Source: Neolewinella antarctica (lineage in GTDB: Bacteria; Bacteroidota; Bacteroidia; Chitinophagales; Saprospiraceae). Taken from it: 64,000 nt of DNA. The stretch lies in NCBI RefSeq assembly GCF_011927835.1, contig NZ_JAATJH010000003.1, positions 248,001 through 312,000 of the forward strand, read 5' to 3'. Shown here one piece after another: positions 7,953-17,163 of the stretch. The notes under the pieces are model-generated. The model ran no database searches. It had not been told where the DNA came from and saw only the letters and a list, made by a program, of their open reading frames with translations. Position numbers and translations under genes: made by a program. Position 1 is the first letter of the stretch. Every line of letters starts with the position of its first letter.

Positions 7953-7960
7953 CGAAGGTA
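7953..7960 (-). promoter_or_regulatory. -7 element 4 nt before holA start
   Basis: Minus strand reads TACCTTCG, then 4 nt, then ATG. This matches the Bacteroidota TAnnTTTG element with one change, and places the expected start of transcription at or next to the start codon. The region upstream holds short GGCGGTAGG words (7970-7993). Confidence 0.6.
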
Positions 7961-7969
7961 GGTCAGGGG

Positions 7970-7993
7970 AGGCGGTAGGCTAGTAGGCGGTAG
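7970..7993. repeat. TACCGCC word array, copy T1
   Basis: GGCGGTAGGCTAGTAGGCGGTAG, about three GGCGGTAG words upstream of holA. The larger T2 array lies at 17164-17297. Confidence 0.6.
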
Positions 7994-8093
7994 TGCTACA
8001 AACCATGACTTTGAGCACTTAGACAAACTGCGTGCCTGAACTCACCGCTGGTGGAGCTAGTGTGGAAATAGGAAAATATTATCGGCAAATTAG

Positions 8094-8131
8094 CTCACAA
8101 AAAAAGGACACGGTGCCGTAGCGCCGTGTCC
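8094..8131 (-). terminator. intrinsic terminator of first FG-GAP protein
   Basis: Stem GGACACGG (8106-8113) / CCGTGTCC (8124-8131), followed on the minus strand by seven T residues. The paralogous gene at 10690 ends with a terminator using nearly the same stem (GGGACACG/CGTGTCCC). Confidence 0.85.
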
Positions 8132-8159
8132 AAGATATCTTTTCGCGAAGTGCAAATAA

Positions 8160-9971
8160 TTACCGAACGATCAAACGCTCGTGCAGGCTACCCGCTGGCG
8201 TATCGATCTGTAGGATGTACGTTCCTGCCTGGAAACCGGCTAGATCGATGTTCCGCGCGTTTCCGGGGAGGGTCCGTAAAACTCTACCTTCCATAGAAAT
8301 CAACTGCATGGAAGTAGCTTCCAGTGTTGAGGAGAGAGACACATTGACGAGCCCTTTAGGACTCGGGTTAGGGTAGACCAATACTTGATCAGATAGCTGA
8401 CCAAAGTTTGCCGTAATCACTTCCGAGCGCGTGTAAGTACCATCAAAGTCCGTCTGCTTGAGGCGGTAGTAGTTGATGCCGGTAACGGGCTGCCGGTGCT
8501 CAAATTCGTAAGATTGGTCGAAATTACTGCTACCCTTACTCATGACGCGACCGATCTCAGCCCATTCGCTACCATTCGCTGAGTGCTCCAGGTCGAAGTA
8601 CTCGTTACCTTCTTCACTAGCTGTCAACCAGCTCAGTGAAGTCGACTTCTTGCTGGGGGTGGCGGTAAATGTAACTAACTCAATAGGCATAGCCTGAGCG
8701 TTTATCTCAAAAACCCTAACGTTGCCACCGGCGGGGGTGTTGGAGGCATCAAAAGGTGAGCCCACCGCTAAAAATCCACCGTTCGCGGATAAGGAGACGG
8801 ACCAACCGAATTGATTGTTTTCTGCTTCTCCGTCGATGTCATTACCGATTTGGGCAAAGGCAGCACCTTCGACACTTTCGTAAACTCGTGCGTGACCAGC
8901 ATCGGTACCGTTACCATCGTTGCGACGTCCGCCGACGGCCAGAAAGTCGCCACTTGGGGAAGACAGCGAAACGGACGCACCGAAGCGATCGCCCGGACCT
9001 TCTCCAATGATGTCCGAACCAAACTGTGTCCATGAATCTGGAGTTCCGGTCGCGAAGTTATACACTTCTACCTTGCCATTGTCCGTGGTATTCACGGTAG
9101 GATAAGGCGCGCCGATTGCCACCCGGCTACCGTCTGCGGCTAGCGAAACGGAAAAACCAAACAAATCAGTTTCTTCCGTTCCATCGATGGTCTGACCGAC
9201 CTGCGTCCAGGGGTTATTCGTACCCTGCGACTCGAATATCTGTACGTTACCAAATCCACCGGCTAGGTTAGAGCGGGGGGCTCCAACCGCAACCCGGCTG
9301 CCATCTGCGGACAGTGATACGGAAGTGCCGGCTCTATCATCCGAACTAGCGCCGCGAATATCGCCACCAACCTGCACCCATGATTGAGCTACTTCACCGT
9401 ACTGATAAACCTTCGCTAGGCCAGCCTGGACGAAAGCTCCGGTTCCGTTGCGGGGTGAGCCAATCGCTATCCGGCCACCGGTAGCGGATAGTGAGACGGA
9501 AGCGCCAGAGCGGTCACCGGCTACGCGGCCATCAATGGGATCGCCCAACCGAACCCAGCTACCATCGGTATCTTGTCCGAAAATTTGTACGCTACCGGAA
9601 TCATCGCCATTGCTATCGCTGAGACGCGCTCCAATGGCTACCCGGGTACCGTCCGCGGAAAGAGAAACGCTTTCACCAAAAGCTTGGCCCTGGAGCGTTC
9701 CTGAAAAAACTACGGTTTGTGTCCAACCAGTTACTACGTCGTAATCAAATATCTCTACCTGTCCGATATCGCCGTTACTTGTAACGTTACCTTCCTCATC
9801 AGTGCTTTGGAGCTCGCCCCGTTTGCCAACGGCTACTCGAGTACCATCTGCGGAGATGGATACGGAACGGCCGGCCTGTAGGCCCGCATCATCGCCGCCG
9901 AAAGGCATGCCGACTTGAACCTGACCGAACAAGGCACAGGGGAGCAATAGTAATAGTAGAATTAGTCTCAT
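8160..9971 (-). CDS. FG-GAP-like repeat protein with T9SS sorting domain
   Basis: 603 aa surface or secreted protein. Signal peptide MRLILLLLLLPCALFGQ at the N-terminus; then about seven repeats of roughly 55-60 residues with the pattern G.SVSLSADG.RVA.GAP....G..AG.V.IF, resembling integrin-type FG-GAP beta-propeller blades. A linker follows (TATPSKKSTSLSWLTASEEGNEYFDLEHS), then a C-terminal type A T9SS sorting domain (VYPNPSPKGLVNVSL to LHERLIVR). Exported by Sec, then by T9SS, and probably anchored at the cell surface. Ligand unknown. The start is at MRLIL (9971); the frame extends to 10016 but only adds residues ahead of the signal peptide. It is a close paralog of the gene at 10690-12498. 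Confidence 0.88.
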   Translation of the reverse strand: MRLILLLLLLPCALFGQVQVGMPFGGDDAGLQAGRSVSISADGTRVAVGKRGELQSTDEEGNVTSNGDIGQVEIFDYDVVTGWTQTVVFSGTLQGQAFGESVSLSADGTRVAIGARLSDSNGDDSGSVQIFGQDTDGSWVRLGDPIDGRVAGDRSGASVSLSATGGRIAIGSPRNGTGAFVQAGLAKVYQYGEVAQSWVQVGGDIRGASSDDRAGTSVSLSADGSRVAVGAPRSNLAGGFGNVQIFESQGTNNPWTQVGQTIDGTEETDLFGFSVSLAADGSRVAIGAPYPTVNTTDNGKVEVYNFATGTPDSWTQFGSDIIGEGPGDRFGASVSLSSPSGDFLAVGGRRNDGNGTDAGHARVYESVEGAAFAQIGNDIDGEAENNQFGWSVSLSANGGFLAVGSPFDASNTPAGGNVRVFEINAQAMPIELVTFTATPSKKSTSLSWLTASEEGNEYFDLEHSANGSEWAEIGRVMSKGSSNFDQSYEFEHRQPVTGINYYRLKQTDFDGTYTRSEVITANFGQLSDQVLVYPNPSPKGLVNVSLSSTLEATSMQLISMEGRVLRTLPGNARNIDLAGFQAGTYILQIDTPAGSLHERLIVR

Positions 9972-10029
9972 AAGAGGTTTGTTTTTCTGAATGGCAACCG
10001 AATATCGGTTGCTCATCTAAGTACCGGCT

Positions 10030-10058
10030 CAAAAGTAGATATGTTTGGTCAACCGCAA
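10030..10058 (-). promoter_or_regulatory. promoter of first FG-GAP protein
   Basis: On the minus strand TACTTTTG (10030-10037) is a full TAnnTTTG match, with TTG at 10056-10058, 18 nt upstream. This is the Bacteroidota -33/-7 architecture. The leader to the ATG at 9971 is about 50-55 nt. Confidence 0.65.
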
Positions 10059-10625
10059 GTATTAAGCGAGAAAGAAAAAAATTAAAGTAATGTTACGTAA
10101 ATAGTGTTTAAACGTATTTAAGGGCGTTCTACATAACGATTTCAACGAAACACGACATCACTACCTTGAAAATGAAAGGGTGAGATGGTCCGTCGGGAAG
10201 CACTCCTTAGTGGAACTGGGTTGGTTTTATTAGTGCGACCAACGGGCTAAATGGTAGTGTAGTATCTGGTTCGGATGCAGTGTCGGATTACGCATACAGC
10301 CATAACTACGTGCCCTGTTTAACTCCTGTTGAGCTGTATGACGTCTGTTCAGGATTTGCGGGCTGTTGCAAATTTATTGTCCGACCAGTGTACGCTTCTC
10401 TTCGGTGTCCTTTGCGTACAGTGGTGCAAGCGTTACTTCCCCCAGAAGATGATTTGCCGATCCTGACTGAAATAAAATTACGGAGTAGCCGCGAGACAAG
10501 ATAATCCGCTCTCGGCCAAGAGGCCACCCCGAACAAGGGTTGGTTTGGCTGATTCCCTAGCAATATCCAAGCTATCGAGGTGACTGACGTAGCCGCAACC
10601 TGAGCGTCTGAGATAAACACACCGG
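10059..10625. other. intergenic region without recognisable gene
   Basis: About 570 bp between the two FG-GAP genes. Short open frames on both strands (74 and 104 codons) have no signal peptide, domain or promoter that I can recognise and overlap each other, so I treat them as chance. No tRNA or known RNA motif seen. Confidence 0.5.
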
Positions 10626-10661
10626 AAAATAAAGGGACACGACGTTACTACGCCGTGTCCC
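10626..10661 (-). terminator. intrinsic terminator of second FG-GAP protein
   Basis: Stem GGGACACG (10634-10641) / CGTGTCCC (10654-10661), followed on the minus strand by TTTATTTTCC. Confidence 0.8.
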
Positions 10662-10689
10662 TTATGCCCATCAGAAGGGTAGTACGTGA

Positions 10690-12498
10690 TTACCTGACGA
10701 CCACACGTTCCCTAAGTATCCCTTGCGGCGTAACAACTTGCAGTAGGTAAATAGCTGCCGGGAGTCCGGTTAGGTTAATGCTCCGCGTGGTTCCGGCAAG
10801 CATGTGTATCAACTTTCCTTCCATCGATAACAGACGCACGGAAGAAACTTGCACGCCTTCGGATAAGGAAATATTGATGAGACCACCCGGGCTAGGGTTG
10901 GGGTACACCGACACCCGCTCCTCGGCAACTCCGAAAGTAACCGAAATAACGTCCGAACGCGTTGACGTACCGTCGAAGTCAGTCTGGTTCAGGCGGTAGT
11001 AGTTAACCCCCGTGACGGGTTGCCGGTGCTCGAACCGGTAAGCTTGTTCGGACTCACCGTCTCCGTCGCTCATGACGGTTCCTACTTCGGCCCACTCGCT
11101 ACCGTCCGGAGAGTGCTCAAGATCGAAGAAGGCATTATCGGTTTCCGAGGCGGTGAGCCAGTCCAGTACGACGGACTTTTTGTTGGCGGCGGCGGTAAAG
11201 GAGATTAGCTCGACGGGAAGGACGACCGCACCTAAATCGTAGATTCGTACCTCACCGGCATTCTCGCCATTATTATCGTTGAATGGCGCTCCGGTAGCTA
11301 GTGTACTACCGTCCGCAGCCAGCGCGACGGAAGTCCCCGACCGGTCGTCAGCAGTCTGCCCGTCAATGTCCGAACCGAACTGCATCCAGGTACCCCCCTG
11401 AAAATCGTAAATCTGTGCGTGGCCGGCATCCGTTCCGGTGCCGTCATTAGTGGGTGCGCCAACCGCCAGGCGGTTACCGTCCGCACCGGATAGCGAAACG
11501 GAATTACCGAACCGGTCGCCAAAAGCTTCTCCCGTGATGTCCGCGCCAACCTGCGTCCAGGTCCCGATCGATCCCCCACTCGCGTAATCATAAACCTCCA
11601 CTACGCCACTCTGTACGGCACCCCTTGCGTTCGGTGCGCCCACCGCTACCCGGCTACCGTCCCCGGAAAGCGAAACGGAGCGGCCGAACCGATCGTTGAA
11701 AGCCTGCCCGTCGAGGGTCGGGCCGACTTGAGCCCAGTTGCCGGACACGGCAGCCGGTTCCTCGAAGACGCGTACGCTACCCGCACCGTTAACAGTACCA
11801 TTGCCACGTTCTGCCCCGACCGCTACCCGGCTACCGTCATCGGACAGTGAGACCGATACGCCAAAGAAACCGTTGTCGACGGTACCATCAATGTCGACGC
11901 CAAACTGGGTCCAAGTTCCCGACATTGTTGCGGGTGCCTGGTACACCCGTACGTGGCCCCGATCACCTCCGGTACTACCGCCTGCATCGTTCAGATAAGC
12001 ACCAATGGCTACCCGGTTGCCGTCCGCGGACAAGGAGACGGAAAAGCCCGAAAGGTCGATTGCGGATTCTCCGAGAATGGGCTGTCCGAGTGGTCGCCAA
12101 CTACCGGGGCCAATTTCCGTGAAAATTTGAACGCGCCCCGCGTTATTACCATTAACATCGCTGAAGGGTGATCCCACGGCCACCCGCGTACCGTCTGCGG
12201 ATAGCGAAACTGACCGACCGAATTGATCACCCGTTGCAAGCCCGCTGATGAAAAAGATTCGTGTCCAACTACCGGAAGCAGTTTGTTGGTAAATTTCCAG
12301 TTGGCCTTGGCTTCCGGTATCATTCCCGTTATTCGTGTTGCCGGGCGCGCCGATGGCTACTCGGCTACCGTCCGCCGATAATGATACGGACTGACCGGAT
12401 TCAATTCTTTCGGTGGCGCCGCTGATGGCCATACCAATCTGCGTCTGGCCCACAAGGAGGCAAGGGAGCAGTAGTAAAAGGGTAAAGAGGTGTTTCAT
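10690..12498 (-). CDS. FG-GAP-like repeat protein with T9SS sorting domain (paralog)
   Basis: 602 aa, built like the neighbour at 8160-9971: signal peptide MKHLFTLLLLLPCLLVGQ; about seven blades of the form DRFG.SVSLSGDGSRVAVGAPN; the same linker (KKSVVLDWLTASETDNAFFDLEHS); and a C-terminal sorting domain from VYPNPSPGGLINISL to LRERVVVR. The two genes are almost certainly a tandem duplication, since even linker, sorting domain and terminator are alike. An adhesive or structural surface role is the usual inference for such propellers. The start at 12498 is preferred to 12549 because the signal peptide begins there. No clear promoter was found. Confidence 0.88.
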   Translation of the reverse strand: MKHLFTLLLLLPCLLVGQTQIGMAISGATERIESGQSVSLSADGSRVAIGAPGNTNNGNDTGSQGQLEIYQQTASGSWTRIFFISGLATGDQFGRSVSLSADGTRVAVGSPFSDVNGNNAGRVQIFTEIGPGSWRPLGQPILGESAIDLSGFSVSLSADGNRVAIGAYLNDAGGSTGGDRGHVRVYQAPATMSGTWTQFGVDIDGTVDNGFFGVSVSLSDDGSRVAVGAERGNGTVNGAGSVRVFEEPAAVSGNWAQVGPTLDGQAFNDRFGRSVSLSGDGSRVAVGAPNARGAVQSGVVEVYDYASGGSIGTWTQVGADITGEAFGDRFGNSVSLSGADGNRLAVGAPTNDGTGTDAGHAQIYDFQGGTWMQFGSDIDGQTADDRSGTSVALAADGSTLATGAPFNDNNGENAGEVRIYDLGAVVLPVELISFTAAANKKSVVLDWLTASETDNAFFDLEHSPDGSEWAEVGTVMSDGDGESEQAYRFEHRQPVTGVNYYRLNQTDFDGTSTRSDVISVTFGVAEERVSVYPNPSPGGLINISLSEGVQVSSVRLLSMEGKLIHMLAGTTRSINLTGLPAAIYLLQVVTPQGILRERVVVR

Positions 12499-12880
12499 CG
12501 TGTTTAATGTTTCAGTTGTTGTAGTGTAAGACGGGTAACCCACTCCCAAAAATGACGGCGGGCAAAAATTTTGAAATCAAGTAGCCGCATCAATTCGACG
12601 CGCTTTTCCACGCTAACGTCCAGTACGCTTTCTGTATCTTATCGCAATTTGAGGGGAGGCTATAATACTATTACGCAGTAGGTACGAAATAATGAAGTCA
12701 GGGGATGAGGGCTCTGGGAGGCTCAACCAAATGTACCTGCCGAGAAGAAGCCTAAGGGTAATTTGTGTGGTCAAGAATGGGAACGGGAAGCCGCTGCACC
12801 TCGAATGAGTTTAGGATGACAGTTTGTAGGTGTTTACAGTAAAGGGCGGTTTCAGGTTTAGAACGTTACGTTAAAATAGT

Positions 12881-13088
12881 GACCCGCGGCATTCTACTGG
12901 ACATTTTCCCCCGGACGCCCGGAGGACCTCAACATTTTCGCCTGCGGCTTCACGGCAGAGGACGCTCCAGAGTTCTCAAATAGGATTTGAGGACCTTGGA
13001 GCGTATCGAAACTGAAGCGTAGCGAGAGGTTTCGAGTCCTCCAAGCGTCCGATTCGAATTGAAAATGTCCGGTAGTGTGGACCCGTGG
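12881..13088. mobile_element. MITE-like element, copy 1, with 9 bp target duplication
   Basis: A 190 bp element (12890-13079) flanked by the direct repeats GACCCGCGG (12881-12889) and GACCCGTGG (13080-13088). The ends are inverted: CATTCTACTGGACATTTTC at left against the complement CACACTACCGGACATTTTC at right; after a gap GGACGC and GGAGGAC also pair. The interior has two further hairpins (ACGCTCCA..TGGAGCGT and TCGAAAC..GTTTCGA). No open frame of transposase size. A second copy lies at 61661-61844. The rest of the 12499-13288 gap shows no gene. Confidence 0.85.
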
Positions 13089-13288
13089 ACAAAGAACTAA
13101 GTGCCCCGGTGCACTAAACGAGTATCGTCAAAGCGAAACCGCTACCTCATTCATCCGGGCACTGCAAGCCGCAATTTTCAGTCACTACACCCACACCGTG
13201 CCCCGCCCATTGTGGTCGCTAGGTGCTTCGGGAAGTGGTGCTTGGTTCCTTAGCCGCGAATCATCAAGGCTCTACGACAGGCTACCGA

Positions 13289-14464
13289 TTAATCTTCCAG
13301 GGATTTAAGAATGATCGCGCAGGCTTGGCGAATCTCCTCCTCCGTAATGATCAGCGGCGGCGCAATGCGTAAACTTCGCTCGTTCCATAAGAACCAGTCG
13401 GTGATGAGGCCAAGATCGAGGCACTTTTTGATGGTGGCGCGCACTTCGTCAAAATCGGATAACTCGACCGCCATCCAGAGACCGGCGGAGCGAATTTGCT
13501 TGATCTTCGGGTGGACGAGTAGCTCGTGAAAAAGAGCCTCTTTGTGTTTGACGGATTCAATTAGTCCCTCACCCCCCACCAGTTTCTTCAACGTAGCCAG
13601 GCCCGCCGCGCAACTCACCGGGTGGCCGCCAAAAGTAGTAATGTGCCCGAGCACGGGCGCGTCCGTCAGCAGTTGCATCACCTCCCGCCGGGCGATGAAG
13701 GCACCGAGTGGCATGCCGCCGCCAAAACCTTTGGCGAGCAACAGAATGTCGGGCGTGACGTCGTACTGCTGAAAGGCCCAGAGGGTGCCCGTGCGGCCCA
13801 TGCCGGCCTGTATTTCGTCGAAGATGAGTAACGCACCGACTTCCGTACAGCGCTCCCGGACGGCCCGGAGCCATTCCCTACGCGGCTTGCGAATGCCCCA
13901 TTCCGCCTGCACGGTCTCGAGGATGACGGCGGCCGTCTTTTCGGTGATGCGGTGGAGGCAGTAGTCGCAGTTAAAATCGAGGTGCGCGATGTCGGGCAGC
14001 AAGGGTTGAAAAGCTTCCGTAAAATCGTGGGGGTACTGTAAACTCGCCGCCCCCTGGGTGCTCCCGTGGTAACTCCGGATGGCCGAGATGATCTCCCGGC
14101 GGCCGGTGGCGCGTTTGGCCAGCTTCATCGCACCCTCGGTGGCTTCCGTGCCGGAATTGACGAAGTAAACATTGTTGAGGTTGGCGGGCAGGTGATCCGC
14201 CAGCAGGCGGGCGTATTCGGCCTGGGGGGCCAGGATGAATTCGCCGTAGACGAGCGTGTGCATGTATTTTCCGGCCTGTTCCCTCACCGCGTCCACTACG
14301 ACGGGATTGTTGTGGCCCAGCACGCTGACGCCGATGCCGGCGATGAGGTCGAGGTAATCGCGGCCGTCCGTATCCGTCAGGTAACAACCGTGGCCGCCGG
14401 CGATTTCGAGGGCCATCGGGGCGGGGGAGGTCTGGGCTACGTGGGCTAGGAAGTTGGCGCGCAT
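13289..14464 (-). CDS. class III PLP-dependent aminotransferase
   Basis: 391 aa fold-type I aminotransferase of the ornithine/acetylornithine/GABA group. Visible: YLDLIAGIGVSVLGHNNP; VYFVNSGTEATEGAMKLAKR (phosphate-binding SGTEA); SYHGSTQGAASL; LLIFDEIQAGMGRTGTLWAF with the DEIQ aspartate; and LLLAKGFGGGMPLGAF, whose Lys forms the PLP aldimine. C-terminal RIAPPLIITEEEI is typical. The substrate cannot be set from sequence: no arg or gab genes are nearby. The start MRANFLAHVAQ (14464) is chosen; the frame runs 22 codons further through an AGACC word array. A promoter-like TACCTTTG lies at 14528-14535. Confidence 0.9.
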   Translation of the reverse strand: MRANFLAHVAQTSPAPMALEIAGGHGCYLTDTDGRDYLDLIAGIGVSVLGHNNPVVVDAVREQAGKYMHTLVYGEFILAPQAEYARLLADHLPANLNNVYFVNSGTEATEGAMKLAKRATGRREIISAIRSYHGSTQGAASLQYPHDFTEAFQPLLPDIAHLDFNCDYCLHRITEKTAAVILETVQAEWGIRKPRREWLRAVRERCTEVGALLIFDEIQAGMGRTGTLWAFQQYDVTPDILLLAKGFGGGMPLGAFIARREVMQLLTDAPVLGHITTFGGHPVSCAAGLATLKKLVGGEGLIESVKHKEALFHELLVHPKIKQIRSAGLWMAVELSDFDEVRATIKKCLDLGLITDWFLWNERSLRIAPPLIITEEEIRQACAIILKSLED

Positions 14465-14465
14465 T

Positions 14466-14493
14466 TTTGGTCTTTGGGCTCTAGTCTGTGGTA
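14466..14493. repeat. AGACCAAAGACC word array, copy Q2
   Basis: On the minus strand it reads CACAGACTAGAGCCCAAAGA then CCAAAAATG, so it runs straight into the start codon of the aminotransferase. The last 15 nt, CAAAGACCAAAAATG, are identical to those before panB. Confidence 0.75.
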
Positions 14494-14527
14494 TTGACAC
14501 CATTAGGCCAGAGGCTTTTCTGAGCCA

Positions 14528-14535
14528 CAAAGGTA
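14528..14535 (-). promoter_or_regulatory. -7 element of aminotransferase gene
   Basis: Minus strand TACCTTTG, an exact TAnnTTTG match, about 63 nt upstream of ATG 14464. The predicted leader consists largely of the Q2 word array. No convincing TTG at -33. Confidence 0.5.
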
Positions 14536-14578
14536 ACTTGACGAGTGGTGGGGTTTAACGAATTGTACTCACTCATGG

Positions 14579-14595
14579 TGCGCGGTCGCGGGTGC
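14579..14595 (+). repeat. GC-rich dispersed repeat R3
   Basis: TGCGCGGTCGCGGGTGC, one of 13 copies in the window with consensus GGCGCGGNCGCGGGTGC. It lies upstream of the sulfatase start. Confidence 0.8.
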
Positions 14596-14715
14596 CGGGG
14601 AAATTGGGAGGAAGCAGGGGAAGTTCGTCAGCCAGGCGGGCGGAATACCCAAAATCAGAACGTTTGGTTTACCTTGCTTCCCACAATTAACGCTTTCTTC
14701 CTGATCAACCCTTAC

Positions 14716-16203
14716 ATGCCACTCTCCGCTTTCCGGGCGTCGTCATTCCCCAGAACCTCCGTGGGCTACCTGATCGTGCTAGCCCACCTTCTCTGCGCTT
14801 GTACCCCCGACCTGGCACCCGCCCCGATAGCTATCGGGGCGCCCTTGGCCGATAAAATTGAAGGGCCAAATATCCTCCTGATCGTAGCCGATGACCTTGG
14901 TTGGGCCGATTTGAACTGCTACGGCTCTTACCTCATCGAATCATCCAACATCGACCGCCTGGCCCGCGACGGCTTACAATTCATGCAGGGCTACGCCGCC
15001 GCCCCCGGTGGTTCTTCTTCTCGCGCCAGTATCCAAACGGGCCTCTATCCCGCCCGCACCGGTCTGACGGGTGAACTCACCAAGCCTGCCGCTAACTCCC
15101 GCCAGAAACTCATTCCGCCCCGCACCGCCAGCGGTTTGGCCGCGCGCTTCACGACCCTCGGCGAAGTAGCCAAAGGCGCGGGCTACCGCACCGCGCACGT
15201 CGGTAAGTGGGGCCTCGGCGGCGGTAAGTTCTCGCCCGAAAAGCAAGCCTACGACGTCACCTACGCCAGCGGGGCTCAAGCATTTCCTGAATCGTTTTAC
15301 CACCCCTTCTTTTCCGGTGAACCCTTCCCGGAGCTCGCAGCGGATACCGAACCCGGCGACTACCTCACGGACGCACTGACCGATAAGACCATTGACCTTA
15401 TGGACGACTGGGCGGGGGACCCTTGGTTCATCTCCCTGAATTACTACGCCCCCCACGTCCCGATTGAAGGGCGGAAGGACTGGGTGAACCACTACCGCGA
15501 CTTGATTGACAGCACCCACCGGCGCGCCTTCCCCATCCTGGAGTACGCCGCGATGGTCTCCACGCTCGACGAAAACGTCGGTCGTCTACTCACCCATCTG
15601 GAAGCTTCCGACCAACTCGAGAACACGCTGATTATTTTTGTCTCCGACAACGGTGGGCTGCACGTTCGCGCCGACGGTAACTTAGGTCGCTACACGCCAC
15701 CCACGGATAACGGCATTCTGCGCGGTGGTAAAGGGCACCTCCACGAGGGGGGCATTCGCGTCCCGTTTATCCTTCATTACCCCGCGGGCGTTGCGGGGAC
15801 GAATGCCAGCTCGACCCCCGTGATCACCAACGACATTCTCCCCACCGTTGCCGCCGCGGTTGGCAACCCCCGCGCGTACAACGGTGCCGACGGCGTGAAC
15901 CTGCTTCCACTCCTGACCGGCGGCACGTTGCCCGCGCGGAATCTTTACTGGTATTTTCCCCACTATTCCGCCCAGGGAGGCACCCCCGCCGCCGCCGTCC
16001 GTAGCGGTAATTTCAAACTCTACCTCGACTACGAAAACGACTCCACCACCTACTACAACCTCGCTACTTTCCCCGACGAGAGCCTCATGCTCGCTACCCC
16101 GCCGGAACGGCCGCCTCCGTCAAAGTCTCCGGGGCTGGATGCAAGAAATCGGCGTGAAAAGCCCCAGGAGGAGAAACTAACGCATCCCCGCCCAATAGTA
16201 TAA
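14716..16203 (+). CDS. sulfatase-family lipoprotein, altered active site, probable frameshift
   Basis: Alkaline-phosphatase-fold sulfatase. The lipoprotein signal ends LLCAC (about residues 25-29); [16 protein letters not shown] gives the metal-binding Asp pair (about 59-60); APHVP and FVSDNGG (Asp-Asn) and KGHLHEGG are present. The formylglycine motif [C/S]-x-P-x-R is instead G-S-S-S-R (about residues 99-103), so the nucleophile position is glycine. The usual GKWHLG is GKWGLG. The annotated frame ends in a proline-rich tail at 16203, but one frame over, [18 protein letters not shown] and a stop at 16178-16180 give the normal sulfatase C-terminus, so one extra base near 16108-16116 is likely. 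The start at 14716 is set by the signal peptide. Probably not an active sulfatase. Confidence 0.85.
   Translation: MPLSAFRASSFPRTSVGYLIVLAHLLCACTPDLAPAPIAIGAPLADKIEGPNILLIVADDLGWADLNCYGSYLIESSNIDRLARDGLQFMQGYAAAPGGSSSRASIQTGLYPARTGLTGELTKPAANSRQKLIPPRTASGLAARFTTLGEVAKGAGYRTAHVGKWGLGGGKFSPEKQAYDVTYASGAQAFPESFYHPFFSGEPFPELAADTEPGDYLTDALTDKTIDLMDDWAGDPWFISLNYYAPHVPIEGRKDWVNHYRDLIDSTHRRAFPILEYAAMVSTLDENVGRLLTHLEASDQLENTLIIFVSDNGGLHVRADGNLGRYTPPTDNGILRGGKGHLHEGGIRVPFILHYPAGVAGTNASSTPVITNDILPTVAAAVGNPRAYNGADGVNLLPLLTGGTLPARNLYWYFPHYSAQGGTPAAAVRSGNFKLYLDYENDSTTYYNLATFPDESLMLATPPERPPPSKSPGLDARNRREKPQEEKLTHPRPIV
14821..14840. repeat. perfect 20 bp palindrome GCCCCGATAGCTATCGGGGC
   Basis: Lies inside the sulfatase gene, in the linker just after the lipidated cysteine. 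The 14 bp core CCGATAGCTATCGG occurs again at 37795-37808. Confidence 0.8.
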
Positions 16204-16208
16204 CTTTG
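16201..16208 (+). promoter_or_regulatory. -7 element of panB
   Basis: TAACTTTG, an exact TAnnTTTG match, 132 nt before the panB ATG. It overlaps the frame-0 end of the sulfatase (16203) but lies 20 bp beyond the frame-shifted stop (16178-16180). The leader is the Q3 word array. Confidence 0.5.
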
Positions 16209-16225
16209 CCCCCGGTTATGGTAAT

Positions 16226-16340
16226 TGGTCTACAGTCTACGGTACCGTTGCTACAGACTAGCGATCACAGACCACAGACTCCAGATCATAGACTACGGGC
16301 TCCAGACCAAAGACCAGCAACTCCAGACCAAAGACCAAAA
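16226..16340. repeat. AGACCACAGACT word array, copy Q3 (longest)
   Basis: About 115 bp of degenerate words such as TACAGACTAGCGATCACAG, ACCACAGACTCCAGA and CCAGACCAAAGACC, ending directly at the panB start codon. It is translatable in the panB frame ([18 protein letters not shown]), but that stretch is not part of PanB. Confidence 0.85.
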
Positions 16341-17162
16341 ATGTCCGTTCACAAAAAAATTGAAGCCAAACGCGTCACCGTCTCCACCCTTCGCCAAATG
16401 AAGGCCGCCGGGGAAAAGATCGCCATGCTAACCGCCTACGACTACTCCATGGCCCGTATCCTCGACGAAGGTGGTGCGGACGTGCTGCTCGTCGGTGACT
16501 CGGCCAGTAACGTCATGGCTGGCCACGAGACCACGCTGCCGATCACCCTCGACCAAATGATCTACCACGCCAGTAGCGTCGTGCGGGCCGTCAAAAGAGC
16601 GTTGGTGATCGTCGATCTACCCTTCGGAACGTACCAGGGCGACAGTAAAATGGCACTTAAGTCCGCCATTCGCATCATGAAGGAGTCGGGCGGTCACGCC
16701 GTGAAGCTGGAAGGCGGCGCGGAGGTAGCGCAGTCCGTCAAGCGCATTCTCTCCGCCGGCATTCCGGTGATGGGCCACCTCGGGCTGACGCCGCAGTCGA
16801 TCTATAAGTTCGGTACTTACACCGTGCGGGCCAAGCAAGAGGCGGAGGCGCGCCGCCTGGTGAAAGATGCTAAGTTGCTCCAAGAATTGGGTTGTTTTGG
16901 CTTAGTTCTGGAAAAAATTCCCGCCGCGCTTGCCAAAAAGGTTAGCCAGTCCGTTAGTATCCCCACCATCGGTATCGGGGGCGGCGTCGACTGCGACGGG
17001 CAGGTGCTCGTCACGCACGATCTCCTCGGCATCACCAAAGACTTTCACCCCCGTTTTCTGCGCCGCTACGCGGAATTGTTCGACGTGATCAAGGAAGCCA
17101 CCGAAGCTTACGTAAACGACGTCAAAGCCCAGGATTTCCCCAACGAGAAAGAACAGTACTAA
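16341..17162 (+). CDS. panB: 3-methyl-2-oxobutanoate hydroxymethyltransferase
   Basis: First step of pantothenate synthesis: transfers a hydroxymethyl group from 5,10-methylene-THF to ketoisovalerate, giving ketopantoate. 273 aa, normal length. Motifs: [40 protein letters not shown] (metal-binding Asp); [43 protein letters not shown] with the catalytic Glu; and [18 protein letters not shown]. The frame is open 45 codons further upstream, but that part is the AGACC word array, so [11 protein letters not shown] is the start. No panC or panD is in the window. Decameric cytoplasmic enzyme in known members. Confidence 0.96.
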   Translation: MSVHKKIEAKRVTVSTLRQMKAAGEKIAMLTAYDYSMARILDEGGADVLLVGDSASNVMAGHETTLPITLDQMIYHASSVVRAVKRALVIVDLPFGTYQGDSKMALKSAIRIMKESGGHAVKLEGGAEVAQSVKRILSAGIPVMGHLGLTPQSIYKFGTYTVRAKQEAEARRLVKDAKLLQELGCFGLVLEKIPAALAKKVSQSVSIPTIGIGGGVDCDGQVLVTHDLLGITKDFHPRFLRRYAELFDVIKEATEAYVNDVKAQDFPNEKEQY

Positions 17163-17163
17163 C

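Noticed and set aside
10280-10620. 74-codon (+) and 104-codon (-) frames between the FG-GAP genes
   Set aside because: They overlap each other on opposite strands, and neither has a promoter, signal or domain.
14545-14715. N-terminal extension of the sulfatase frame
   Set aside because: It runs through dispersed repeat R3, and the lipoprotein signal starts at 14716.
16206-16340. N-terminal extension of PanB ([11 protein letters not shown]...)
   Set aside because: It is the AGACC word array; PanB proteins begin near the [11 protein letters not shown] start.
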